Assembly: GCA_015680685.1 (NCBI GenBank)
Contig: MNCI01003377.1
Coordinates: forward strand, 799,944 to 863,943
Direction of reading: 5' to 3'
From: Gnetum montanum
Lineage: Eukaryota > Streptophyta > Gnetopsida > Gnetales > Gnetaceae
Length of the DNA: 64,000 nt
Shown here one piece after another: positions 48,566 through 58,725 of the stretch. Position 1 is the stretch's first letter, and each line of letters opens with the position of its first letter. The notes under the pieces are model-generated. The model was not told where the DNA came from. It did no database searches and saw only the letters and a program-made list of their open reading frames with translations. The translations under genes and the position numbers were made by a program.

Positions 48566-48950
48566 TCAGGAGAGATGGTCAATGACCACATTCTCAAGTC
48601 CTTTCCAATCTACCATTGTGAGATTGAATTCTTGCAAGATCACAAGCCACCGTATGATACGGGGGATCACCATCGACTTGTTCATCACAAAGCAGATGGC
48701 ACTATGGTCTATGTGCACAAATACTTTATAACCAAGCACATAGTGCCTAAACTTTTCAAGAGCATACACCACTGCCATTAATTCTTTCTCAATTGTGGTG
48801 TAATTTAATTATGCACCCACAATGCTTTAGCTCACGTATTGGATGTAATATGGACATTTCTTATCATCCAACTATGTAAGCATATCTTCCAAGGCATAAT
48901 TAGATGCATCTTTCATTATGTAAAATGGTTTAGACTAGTCTAGTGCTCAT
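48566..48950 (-). pseudogene. E2 RNase H, decayed
   Basis: RNase H following RT. PFYIMKDASNYALEDML opens the domain with its Asp. NYTTIEKELMAVVYALEKFR carries the Glu, and VFVHIDHSAICFVMNK carries the next Asp. RIIRWLVILQEFNLTMVDWK and ENVVIDHLS close it. The three acidic positions visible here are kept. The open stretch 48778-48566 covers the last two thirds. Only one RNase H is present, unlike the Tat copies, which fits the Athila branch. Confidence 0.87.
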
Positions 48951-49760
48951 AGAATTGGATTTTGTATGAGTTTCACCTTTAGTATTTGGAATGCATGTTC
49001 ACACTCCTTGGTCTAAACAAATGGAACATCTTTCTTTGTAAGCTTGACCAACATCTTTATAATCCTAGAGAAATTCTCTATGAAATGTTGGTAGTAGCTA
49101 GTGTGTCCAAGGAATGATTTGACATCTTTGACCATCTCTGGTTGGCATGTGATTCCTTGGATGACCCTTATCTTTTATGGGTCTACCTCAATCCCTTCTT
49201 GTAAAATTCGATGTCCTAATACTATTCCTTCCTAGAATATTAAATGTCTTTTCTACTAATTAAGCCTAAGTTTTGTTTCAACACATCTTTTCAGTACCTA
49301 CTCAAGGTGATTTAGGGCTTGTTCAAATGTAGCCCCATAGGTAGAGAAGTCATCCATAAAGACTTCTACCCTACTACCAATTTACTACTAAAAAATACTA
49401 AGGACCAAGCATTAAAATGTTGTAGGGACATTACACAAACCAAATGGTATCTTACAATATGTAAAAGTCCCCAAAGAACTTTTGAATGTTATCTTGTCAT
49501 GGTCTTCTAGTGCAATTTGGATTTGGTTATAGCCACTATAACAATCCAAGAAGCTATAAAAGCAATGCCCAGAGATAGTGTCCAATACTTGGTTCACAAA
49601 TGGTAATGAAAAATTATCTTTAAATGTTTCCATGTTCAATAGCCTAAAGTTGATGTAGACCTACCACTTGCCATCTTTCTTTGGCACAATCATGAATGGG
49701 CTAACACATTCACTATCCAAGATGGGATAGCTAAACCCTGCTTTGAGGAGCTGTTGTATT
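48951..49760 (-). pseudogene. E2 reverse transcriptase, decayed but with intact catalytic motif
   Basis: Clear Athila-type RT. SPFMIVPKKDGKW near 49700 is followed by VYINFRLLNMETFKDNFSLP, then the open stretch 49639-49412 (FYSFLDCYSGYNQIQIALED, then GTFTYCKIPFGLCNVPTTFQ). The catalytic motif is FMDD at 49360-49349, the form usual in this branch. After it are EQALNHLE, LRLN and the connection region GITCQPEMVKDVKSFLGHTS, and KKDVPFV-CEHAFQILK near 49040. Few stops break it. It is the best-preserved enzyme domain of the window. Confidence 0.9.
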
Positions 49761-50369
49761 TCCTCCTAGATGATTTTCTTTAGTTTGGGGTTCAACTACC
49801 TTTGTGGCTGCCTTCTTGGCTTCATGGCCAAGTCGGTGTAGATGTGATGCTAGCATATCCTTGGATTGATTCCTATAAGTTTGGGATATAACCAAGCAAA
49901 GGTTTTTGGACACTTGTTAACAACCTACAATAGCTTGTCTTTTTGTTCAAGAACAAGATTTTCATTAATTATGATCAACTTACCATTGTTTAAAAATGCA
50001 TATTCCATGTTAGCTAGTAGAGTTTTTAACTCTAGGGGATCCTTCTTAAAATTATCAAGTATTTTCAACTCTCCCCAACAGGTATCATTTTCTTCTTCAT
50101 TATTAGAGAGTTGGCAATGAACTTCCTCAAAGTTCATCCATGCTTTCAACATAGGTGCATGTTAGGTGCTCAATAGGTTCCATGCATAGTGTGTTGCTGT
50201 CAAAGTCAATTGCTAACCACTAGGTGCCCTTCTGTTCTATGGCTACTACATATAGATACCTTTGAGTATCTATTTCATGTGCACAATGATTGCATGCTTA
50301 AATGAATGTACTCTTAATGGACCAAATTTTTTGCATGTAATTGCACCCATTATCACTGTATGCGATGCA
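49761..50369 (-). pseudogene. E2 protease-RT linker, decayed
   Basis: Coding-like linker between the protease and RT blocks. The open stretch 50152-49925 reads KAWMNFEEVHCQLSNNEEEN and CWGELKILDNFKKDPLELKT. The latter corresponds to the pre-RT segment with PLELK typical of Athila polyproteins. 49913-49760 continues toward RT with HRLGHEAKKAATKVVE-like sequence. No separate function is assigned. Confidence 0.65.
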
Positions 50370-50770
50370 TCAAACATACTTCTTCTCTAAACATCCAAAT
50401 TCATTTTCCTTGGATATTTCCAAGGTGAGGTCCTTTATGCCCACACATGCATCTACTATGCTTAACCAAGCCCTCCCCATAATTATGGGGAAGTCACCTT
50501 TGCAATTTTTCACCTTAATTACTAGAAAATTGGCAGGATATGACCACTCACAAATTGTGATCACAATGTTCTCCACTAATCAAAAAGGGACAATGATTGA
50601 TTGATTTGTCAATTCTAAATGAATGTTGCTCTTCTTGAGAGGTGATAGGTTTCAGGCCTTGTACATGTCATGGGAGATGAAATTGACACCAGAACTAGAA
50701 TCAAGAAGAACCTTGCATGGCTCATGTCTAGTAATCTACAAGTAAATAAGAAGACTTCTTAGGTTAGATC
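50370..50770 (-). pseudogene. E2 aspartic protease, decayed
   Basis: Retroelement aspartic protease that would mature the polyprotein. The active-site strand near 50715-50680 reads CKVLLDSSSGVNFISHDMY: the Asp is kept (about 50702), but the following Gly is Ser. The flap and second-lobe region follow: LELTNQSIIVPF, then VENIVITICEWSYPANFLVI. The C-terminal IIMGRAWLSIVDACVGIKDL block is typical. It ends with TGA just before 50370. The open stretch 50576-50370 covers the second lobe. Confidence 0.8.
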
Positions 50771-51604
50771 TTTCCATGAGAAGATTTCCAACCTTGATTC
50801 AATCAAAAAAAAACATGAGTTAGCATTATAGTATAGATCTAAGGTAGCACTTAGTTTGAAAGATACTCAAATGTATTTGATGCAAAGGATGAGGATGTTG
50901 GAGATACAAGGTGACCAACTTGATTAGGTTGTGAGGGTTTGGAAGGACTATTGGGTCAGAAAAATGGGCATTTCCTAGATTGATTATCTAAACCACTTGG
51001 CTAGAAAGCCAATTATGAATGTACAACTCTCATAGCATTTTTTTGTTATGACTATGAAGGAATTTCATCCTACATGAATAGAATAGGAGGTAATTAAGTT
51101 GAGGGTGGAGGGATGTGTGCAAACAGATATGGAGCATGGTAAGGATATGGGTTCTTCCCTCAAGTAGATGATGAATGAGTTCCATGATACTCTAGAGGGT
51201 AATAGTGATTTTGGAATTATGCATGACTGATAGAACTTCTTGGAGAGACGGGTTACTAAACATAGTACCCATGTGGATCTAGTGGCCTATAAGTGTACTG
51301 TTATCTTGGTAATGGCATTTCTCATAATTGTGGTTGGTGCCACTGTTGATATTATTCATATGGTTTTGATGAAGCTTCACTTAGGTAGTAAAATTATTGT
51401 TGGTGGTGGAACTATCTCAGATTACCTTAAGAATAAGACAATCATCTGGGTGCTTGCCTCCATGCTTGTCAAGGATTCATCATGTATACCCAAGACTCTT
51501 GTAAGTGTGACACCACAAGGAAACATCCTTTAAAATGTCCATACTAAAAAATTTCACAACCAACATCATCATCAAAGTCTATCTCAATAACTTCATCTAC
51601 TACA

Positions 51605-51699
51605 ACAACTTTACCCTTGCCTCTCTAGTAGGCATGTTCAACTTCTTTCCANGCAACTTTACCCTTGCCTCTCTAGTAGGCATGTTCAACTTCTTTCCA
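51605..51699. other. Probable assembly join: duplicated 47-bp block around N 51652
   Basis: 51605-51651 and 51653-51699 are nearly identical over 47 bp with one N between. It lies in the E2 gag-protease region and creates an artificial open frame on the plus strand. Confidence 0.85.
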
Positions 51700-52383
51700 C
51701 CTCCTAGGGTTAAGATCATTATTTTGTTCCTTAGATTCTTCAACAATCTTCATAGTAGTTTGGAATTTTTCATCCAAAGAGTCCCATGATTTGCCAACCT
51801 TTGCCAAAATATTAAAAATAGATTTTTAGATGGGCAAGGTTTTCCTGTTCACCACTTCATTGACTGGTGACTTCTTCTTGTCATAGAATTGGACCTCCTA
51901 TTAATTGATGGAAGTATCACTATTATATTCTTTTGAGTACTTTCCCTTTCTTGCAACTCACCTTCTTCTTTTGCTACCTACTCTATTAGCCTTTGGATCT
52001 AATTAGATCTTAGTTCAAATAATCTCCCTTGGGCATAAATGCCAAGAGTTCTTCTAGTTTCTACTCTGAGACCATTTATGATGTGGTGGAGTTGTTCCCT
52101 CTAAGAATAACCATGGCTAGGGGACTGATGTAAGAATGAATAGTATCTACCCATGGCAGCATCCAAGGGTTTATATATTCCTTGTTTCCAACCTTGGATT
52201 TACCTTCTTAGGTTTACGTCTAATATTTTTCATTAAATAACTCTAACCTAGTACTCCATCTATGAATGAATTCTAGTTCTAAGGATTGGTACCAACTTTC
52301 AACTTTCTTGATAAGTGTCCTAGGGAAGAGTTTGAGTTTTTGCTAATCATTTTCAATATTTTGTAAGGCACATGCATCATGGA

Positions 52384-52384
52384 N
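52384..52384. other. Single N with sequence apparently missing
   Basis: No duplicated flank here. Comparison with gag of E1 and E3 shows that the stretch encoding the start of the gag core (around MNNIPK...HHLQAF) is absent at exactly this point, so the N stands for a real gap. Confidence 0.7.
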
Positions 52385-53254
52385 CCCCTTTGATTATTGT
52401 AGGCATGGTGATTAGTATTATTGCCTCTATGCTCACCTCCATCATGGTTGCTCCTTCTACAATGTCTTTCAAGATTAGAAGAGGAAGAAGAAGTAGATGC
52501 AAATGAAGAGGGAGAACAGGGAGGACTACCTCCACCATGAAATCTACCAATTCCCCCTTAACTATCATGGCCATGTTCATTATGTTTCCTATCATTTTGA
52601 TGCTTTTTTGATCCCTTACTTTGACTACCATCTTTCCTTGAACCTGAATTATGGATTTTAGACTACAGATTCAAGGTCACACCCTCATCACCAGTAACAA
52701 AGAGTAGAGAATATTCATGCTAAGAGCCCTCATAGGTAGGGGTCTTGTTGTCATCTTAGTTCAATAGGAACAAGGGATTAGTGAACTTTTTCCCCTTAGC
52801 ATCTTCATGATGCCTCTCCTGATGTTGATCTTGCCTATGTTGTGTTTTAGTGGGATGGTATCCCTAGTAGTCATAGTCTTACATAACATATTCTTCTTGA
52901 GGATCATGAATTCCTAACTTCTTAAGAGTTTGAAGCAGCATCATGGGCACACATCAATCAAGAGGCATTACAATGTTGCCCTCCATATCATGCCATCATA
53001 GTTGCTAATCTTGATGTAAGATGAAGGTGATGTCCAGCACATACTCATATGGATAAGTATATATCACTTTGCACTCTTGCGGAACTGACAGTTTTGTATC
53101 ATTTCACTTGTGAGAAGAAGACATTTTACACACAATAAAATATCAGTGTGCTCTTATAGTTATGTCATTTGGGAATGATGTTGACCTTAGGGTTCATCCA
53201 ATGATATTAATAATATCCACTAAACCTAGATAGCATATGTTTCAACAAACAGAG

Positions 53255-53272
53255 TCCCTGGCAATCACACCA
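53255..53272 (-). promoter_or_regulatory. E2 primer binding site (tRNA-Asp type)
   Basis: TGGTGTGATTGCCAGGGA on the minus strand, one base after the 5' LTR. About 13 of 18 positions match the complement of the plant tRNA-Asp 3' end by eye. The changes are mostly C-to-T and G-to-A, including at former CpG. Confidence 0.75.
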
Positions 53273-53273
53273 A

Positions 53274-54231
53274 TGATGAGTAGTGAAGGATACCCTTATG
53301 CCCAACCATATGAATCATAGAGTGCTCACACATGGTCTAGTCGAATTCCATTGACTCTCTAGTTTTTGATGCACTAGTCTCCTAGGAAGTGAGTCTTGCT
53401 CTATAGGTCATTCATTGTCTTCTTGATTACACTTGTCAAGCATAATGATATGGTTAAGTGTAATCGAGGCATATGATTTCTTATCATTTTGTGTTTTATG
53501 GTTTTGGTGCTTAGAGAGAGAGATGAAGTAATTGAATGACTAATTAAATTTAACTAACTAACTAATCTCTAACTAGTCCTAACATAAGCATCTAGTCCCA
53601 CTTTCCATACACTTTCTAAACCCACATATCCACTGCTAGGTTACCAAGCACTATGCGACTGGGTGCACCAAGCGATAATGCTATTGGGATTACCAAGTGA
53701 ATATGTGTTTACCCTCAAAGCGGTTGTACTTATGTACTTAATTTATTTAGCTTAATTGATTAAATTCTAATTTATCTTAATTTAGCTTAATTAATTGAAT
53801 ATTTAATAAAAATAATGAATGCATAGATAAAACATTTAAGCTATCTAGAATGCTACAAGGTTTATCAAGAAGCTCATCTTTATTACCATACACATTATTA
53901 TGCTCAGGTACAACAATGCTCAAATAAGTATCTATACACACAATGACTCCTACTCCAGGCACCTAGGAAAAATATTCTAACTTTCAAATAGACAAACTGT
54001 AAGAGCTTTACTACTACTATGAATCTAATGCCTTTAAGCATAGCTAGGAGCTCATATTTATAGTTTTTTCTCTAGGATTACATTAACGGGGCCCCATCAA
54101 CTTAGAAAATCCTACATTGACAAGGCCCCATCAATGAAGCAACACTACGTAAATGGAGCCCTATCAACAGGGACCCATTGATAAGGCTACATCAACGGGG
54201 ACCTATCAACATGACACATTGACGCTCATCA
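53274..54231 (-). repeat. E2 5' LTR
   Basis: 958 bp, starting TGATGAGCG at 54231 and ending CTACTCATCA at 53274. It pairs with 40844-41789. The TATA-like CTATAAATA lies at 54063-54055. The U3 end (about 54075-54225) has degenerate short repeats around GGCCCCATCAA / GGGACCTATCAAC. Confidence 0.94.
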
Positions 54232-54253
54232 AATATCTTATTGTAACGAGATA

Positions 54254-54660
54254 CTAAGTAATGATAACTTGTTTTATATCTACATAAACCACAAAATTAT
54301 ACTTCTCTACTAAGTAGCTTTTAATTAATCCTACACACTCTACTATACTAGCGTAGAGTTGCTTTAAACCTAAAGCACACAAAATCTTTACTATGTTAAA
54401 CTTATTAAAGTACTTGACACCTTCCCCTTCAAACAACCACTTTCGAGTAGTTTGTGCTTCATTAGTAGATCTAATTCAAATTTCTATACTAGGTTGGTAA
54501 TGTTGATAAATTTTATGTCATCAATGCTTCTTGACACCTTCACCTTCAAACAAGCACTTTTGAGCAATTTATGCTTTAGTGGTAGATTTCACTTCAAATT
54601 TCTTTACTAGGTTGGTAATGTTAATACATTTTATATCATCAATGCTTATTTAAGCTGCAA
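54254..54660 (-). pseudogene. Minus-strand coding relic with 117-bp tandem duplication
   Basis: Unrecognised. One minus-strand reading runs from about 54650 to 54254: VKKFEVKSTTKA, then CLFEGEGVKKH, a repeat of the same module ending WLFEGEGVKYFNKFNIVKIL, then CALGLKQLYASIVECVGLIK. The two modules are encoded by tandem 117-bp units, 54530-54646 and 54413-54529. It lies immediately beyond E2 and may be another exon of the minus-strand locus at 39640-40843, now split by E2. Few stops interrupt it. Confidence 0.4.
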
Positions 54661-55340
54661 ATATGCATGTCTGATTGTTAGTATAATTCACCTTCTTACC
54701 CTTCTATTAATGGCAACTAAATATATACTTAATACTTGTGTTTAGGCCTAAGGATAATCCAGGATTCCTAGGACCACTGTAATTTCTCCATTGGTTTCAC
54801 CCCATAAAGAATGAAGCCATCCTCAACTGTCATACTTACTTTAAAATCTATAGAGTGTTAACCCTTCTACCATACATCAAAATAGGACATCAACTAAGGT
54901 TGCTAGTTTTGATGCTAGGAAAGAACTCATAATATATTTTGTAAAAATACCAAGTGATCTAGACCTTATATGTCTGAATCAACAAACCTACATAATCATG
55001 TCAAAGTTAGTTTTAATCTAAATAAAGCTAACTTGAAATATTTTCTAACTTAAGTCTTTAATTTACCTCTCTACAAAAATTTTAATTCCTAAAGGATTAG
55101 ACATTTCTCTAGAATTTTGAGTCTCTAAGATCAATGTGTTATTTGCACTAAACCACCACTAGACTCCTAGAAACATTTTCTCCAAATATCATAGAATAAT
55201 TCCTTAGCATCAAAAACACATATTTTATATCTCAAATCTTACAATAATAATTATAATTCATATTTTGAAACAATACATCAAAACATGTTTCTTGACCTTT
55301 TGATAGTGTTGCAAGATCATGAACAAAAACTTCACATGGA
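54661..55340. other. Spacer with no recognisable feature
   Basis: AT-rich sequence. I see no coding block, repeat or LTR end that I can support. Confidence 0.5.
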
Positions 55341-56320
55341 GAGCTAAGAATGAGATCTACGTTGAGATGTTAAAATGAATACTAAAAGGACAAGATGAGA
55401 GAAAGGATGAAAACAAAATATACGAGACAAATGAAGATGTTTCAAAGACTACCAAGATGTCAAAATGACAAGGGAATGCCTCAAACTCCAAAGTGCAAAA
55501 GTGGAGTGGACATCCACAAAAAAATAGTAGACATCTATCTTGGAAGATATACACCTACAAGTAGATGTCCACACTTAAAGATAAATCTCTTTTGTATTGA
55601 AGCCATTCCTAGATAAACATCTAAACTTCAAAGTAGACATCTATACTAGCCATTAGATAGTCGTTACATAAATTCTAAGGAATTTTTGAAAACTCTGAAA
55701 CTATAAGACAAAGTGAAAACCTTATAAATTGTGCAAGCACTATTCATTGAAATATTCATCATTGGCTACTTTAAGAAAATTTTTCTTTGCTCTTCATTGT
55801 ATCATCACTTGATTGTATTAATTATATTAAGCTTCAAGTGTAAGGATTTTTATATCAAGTTAGACTCTTTTCTTGTTCTTTTTCTTTCTTGCTTGTTGTA
55901 ATGTAAGGTTGATGTGCTTCTTGCAAGAAGACATCTTTGTTGAGCTTCTTGAGACCTTGCGAGGTTGAGTGGTTTTGTAATGACAAAGCACTCCATTGCA
56001 ATGTTCACTTTTTTAAAGGTTGTGGGATCTTGTAAACCACATTTTAAGCTTATAGAGACCTTACGGTATTGAATGGTTTCACAGTGATGAAACACTCTAG
56101 AGCAAAGCTTACAGCTTGTAAAGTGTGTGGCACCCTTCAAACCAAATTTTAAAGAAACAAAATCTAAATATGTGCATGGATCCTACCCTCCAAATATGGG
56201 AATACCCAAGTTGGGAAACCACATATTATTTGTATTTATTTTTTGTGGTCAAAGAATTTAAATTGGGGGACTTATTCAACCCCCCTTTTAAGTTCTTGAT
56301 CCACAATGTTTGCTTCATGT
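55341..56320 (+). repeat. Probable Ty1/copia (Sirevirus-like) LTR relic
   Basis: The end of this stretch, AATTGGGGGACTTATTCAAC followed by CCCCCTTTTAAGTTCTTGATC (56263-56303), is the pattern of a G-run, TATTCA and C-run found at the 3' end of many Sirevirus-type copia LTRs. Upstream, paired phrases (GAGACCTTGCGAGGTTGAGTGG near 55950 and GAGACCTTACGGTATTGAATGG near 56055) fit the repeated U5/R region of such LTRs. The start is not fixed, no partner LTR is present, and the primer site expected next is not clear. Orientation is inferred as plus. Confidence 0.4.
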
Positions 56321-57430
56321 CAACATCAATAATAAAATTTTTTTAAAAAAAATTTAGTGTAATGTATAGAAGTCTAACTATGAGCTTTGACATTCTACAT
56401 CCAAGATATTCCAATGCAATACATCCTCCATCATGTCAAAATCTCGTTACTAATAATTAGGCCTTTCACAAAATAAAGCTACATCAATCTTTCCACATCA
56501 TGTTCTTCATGCTAAAAAACCTATAAAGCCTACATTTTATAAACATTTCTAAGCAAAATCATGAAAAAAGTGGATACATGCTTATCTCTACCAACTAAAC
56601 TTGAAACATCAACTAGATTTAGCTAAACTAGCTTAAAATTTTCAAATTTCTTTAACATAGCAGTGCTCTTCATTGTTACACTAAACTAGTAACAAAAATA
56701 ATTTTTCTTCTTATCATAGATTGAAAATTTTCTATAAACCCTAGATAACTAACATTTTTTCTATCTAGGACTCAAGAATCACAACATGTAAATATCTGCA
56801 TTTTAATTTTAGCTTCAAATTTATCAAATCTTGTTAAAAAAAAACCTTGAAACTAAAGTATAACCATGGGGTTCTCAATTCACATAACAAAATTGAACCT
56901 AAAAACTTTAATTTAAGCATTAAAATCTTGCAAATCATCTACTATAACTAAATCAAAATCTAGTGTTTCAATCTCTATTCAAAAGTTTCACAAAAATATT
57001 AAAAATTAAAAATAGTCATCATAGAAAACTAGAGAAATAGTGTCAAACTCTACAAAAATTCCTAACTAGGTTTTAAGTAACTTACATTTGAGCCTTGGAA
57101 TAGAGTGAGTAGGATCAAGGTAATCCCCTATTATTATTGGTTCCACCCTTGGATCCTTACCTAGTGCTCCTACAACTCACTATTGATTTCCTATCGTCTA
57201 GCATCACTGTCACTATTTGTTCCACTCTCGCATTGTTTACAAAAGTGCTTGAATGTAAATGAAATTTTTTGTACTAAACTCTTCTTTCTCATGTCTTATA
57301 TGACTTAAGAAATCAATGCACATCCTAAAAGTTTTTCTACACACAATATTTTGACATCATTTAGCTTCAATGTCTTGAGTTATTTCTTTTTCCATAGTTT
57401 GTAAACCTAATATTTTTTATTCTGACATAG
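56321..57430. other. Spacer before copy D pol, with a possible minus-strand exon
   Basis: Mostly AT-rich without a gene. A minus-strand reading at about 57240-57090 (NNARVEQIVTVMLDDRKSIV) ends in AAAT|GTAAGTTA, a donor-like site. It could be a first exon of a minus-strand locus, in the same relative place as 21351-21227 before copy B. The stretch ends with TTATTCTGACATAG (57417-57430), acceptor-like on the plus strand. Confidence 0.3.
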
Positions 57431-57639
57431 GTGAAGATGGCTACATGTCTAGAATCTCTACTTTAATATTTGATCTTGAGCTACCTTACAAGCCAAGTAT
57501 ATCAATTTCTAGATCTCTCTTTTATTGACATAGAATCAAGCTTAAGCTCCCTTATAATCTCTTTAGACATTACAAAAGATGAATTACACCCTTAATCTAT
57601 TCTCTTTTTCCTTAATCGATGGCCTCTTATAACAAATTA

Positions 57640-58725
57640 TCATCTGATTAAGTTAATTATACTAAGCCATAAGACTGAATAAAAGACTCTTTAACTTAGT
57701 GCCCCTCTCTCCCTAGACCTTCTAAAGGTCACATAAGTAACTTTGCAAAAATATTCAATTGCTTTCACTTGGGAATATAATGATATGTCTAGTCTAGATT
57801 CAAAGTTAGTGTAACATAACATCATTTTGGAAGAAGGTTTCAAACCTATTAAACAAAAGGTTAGGAAAATTCATCCAACTATAGCTCTTACTATAAACGA
57901 AGAGATCACTAAAGTTTGCAATGCTAAATTCATCTACCCTATCAACTATTCTAATTAGGTTTCTAACATTGTTGTAGTTCCCAAGTAGAATGGTAACATT
58001 CATATATATATATAATCTTCTAGAGCTCAAGAAAATAACCCTTAAGATGATTTTCCTTTACCAAAAATTGATCAACTCATAGATTCCATAATTGACCATT
58101 CTCTTCTATCCTTTATGGATGGTCTTTTTAATTATAATCAAATCTAAATAAATCTAGAGCACTAGCAATATATCACTTTCATAACTCCTTGAAAAATATT
58201 TTTATACACTAAAATGTCTTTTAAACTCAAGAATGTTAGAGTTTCCTATCAAAAAGTTATGAATTTTCTTTTCAATGATATAATGTTCAAAATAGTTAAC
58301 AAGTATGTTGGTAATTTGACCATCAAATCTACCCTAGAAACTTGTTATGCTTCTAACTTAGATCAAGTTTTAATATGTTGCAATAAGTTTAACCTCTATC
58401 TTAATTCCAAGAAATGCATCTTTGGAGTCCCTACAAGTAAGATGTTAGGTTACCTTGTATCACAAGATAGTATAGCTATTGATCCTAATAAGGTTAAAGT
58501 TATCTTAGATTCTGCACCATCTAGAAACATTAAAGATATGTGTATCTTACAAGGTCGGCTTCAATCAATTTGCCATTCCATTTTCAGCCTTATTAATAAT
58601 CTTCATCCTTTAACTCGCTTACTTTTCAAATCTACCTCTTTTATTTGGAATTATAAGTATCAAAATGTCTTTCACTCTATTAAAGAATTTTTGACTATTC
58701 TTTCTATTTTACATGCTTCATAATT
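57640..58725 (+). pseudogene. Copy D reverse transcriptase, decayed
   Basis: The leader LLKVTXVTLQKYSIAFTWEY (about 57705-57775) and DMSSLDSKLV are the pre-RT block. RKIHPTIALTINEEITKVCN and VSNIVVVPK follow. After a decayed stretch, the open frame 58214-58723 gives the palm and thumb: KNVRVSYQKVMNFLFNDIMF; the catalytic motif as YVGN at 58304-58315 (usual YVDD); NSKKCIFGVPTSKMLGYLVS; then IKDMCILQGRLQSICHSIFS and the start of the connection. At 169 codons this is the longest open frame in the window. The motif change makes it inactive. Confidence 0.85.

Larger units (their letters stand above)
50771..53124 (-). pseudogene. E2 gag and gag-protease linker, decayed and gapped
   Basis: The start is taken at ATG 53124 (MSSSHK) downstream of the 5' LTR leader. 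The N-terminal region is Asp/His/Gln-rich (53000-52700), then a serine run with SPSSFASTSSSSSNLE (about 52540-52470). At N 52384 the expected start of the gag core is missing: the sequence resumes at HDACALQNIEND, then LKLFPRTLIKKVESWYQSLE and RLELFNEKY. This implies that the join lost roughly 200 bp found in E1 and E3. Further downstream, coding is fragmentary and includes a Pro/Tyr-rich part near 51200-51000. The duplicated block around N 51652 also breaks the frame. Confidence 0.75.
40844..54231 (-). mobile_element. E2: full-structure Athila-like element, 13.4 kb, with LTRs and target duplication
   Basis: Minus-strand element, 5' LTR on the right. Seen: LTRs 40844-41789 (946 bp) and 53274-54231 (958 bp); perfect 5-bp duplication AATAT (40839-40843 and 54232-54236); primer binding site 53272-53255; and purine tract 41800-41790. 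Order on the minus strand: gag, protease, RT, RNase H, integrase, 2.1 kb non-coding, accessory ORF, 3' LTR. The RT, RNase H and integrase are of the Athila type. All genes carry stops or frameshifts, so it is dead, but it is the only one of the three relatives with pol. Four N positions lie inside it and mark assembly joins. Confidence 0.95.

Noticed and set aside
51535-51789. Plus-strand 84-codon frame across the N at 51652
   Set aside because: Created by the duplicated block at the assembly join and antisense to E2 gag/linker.
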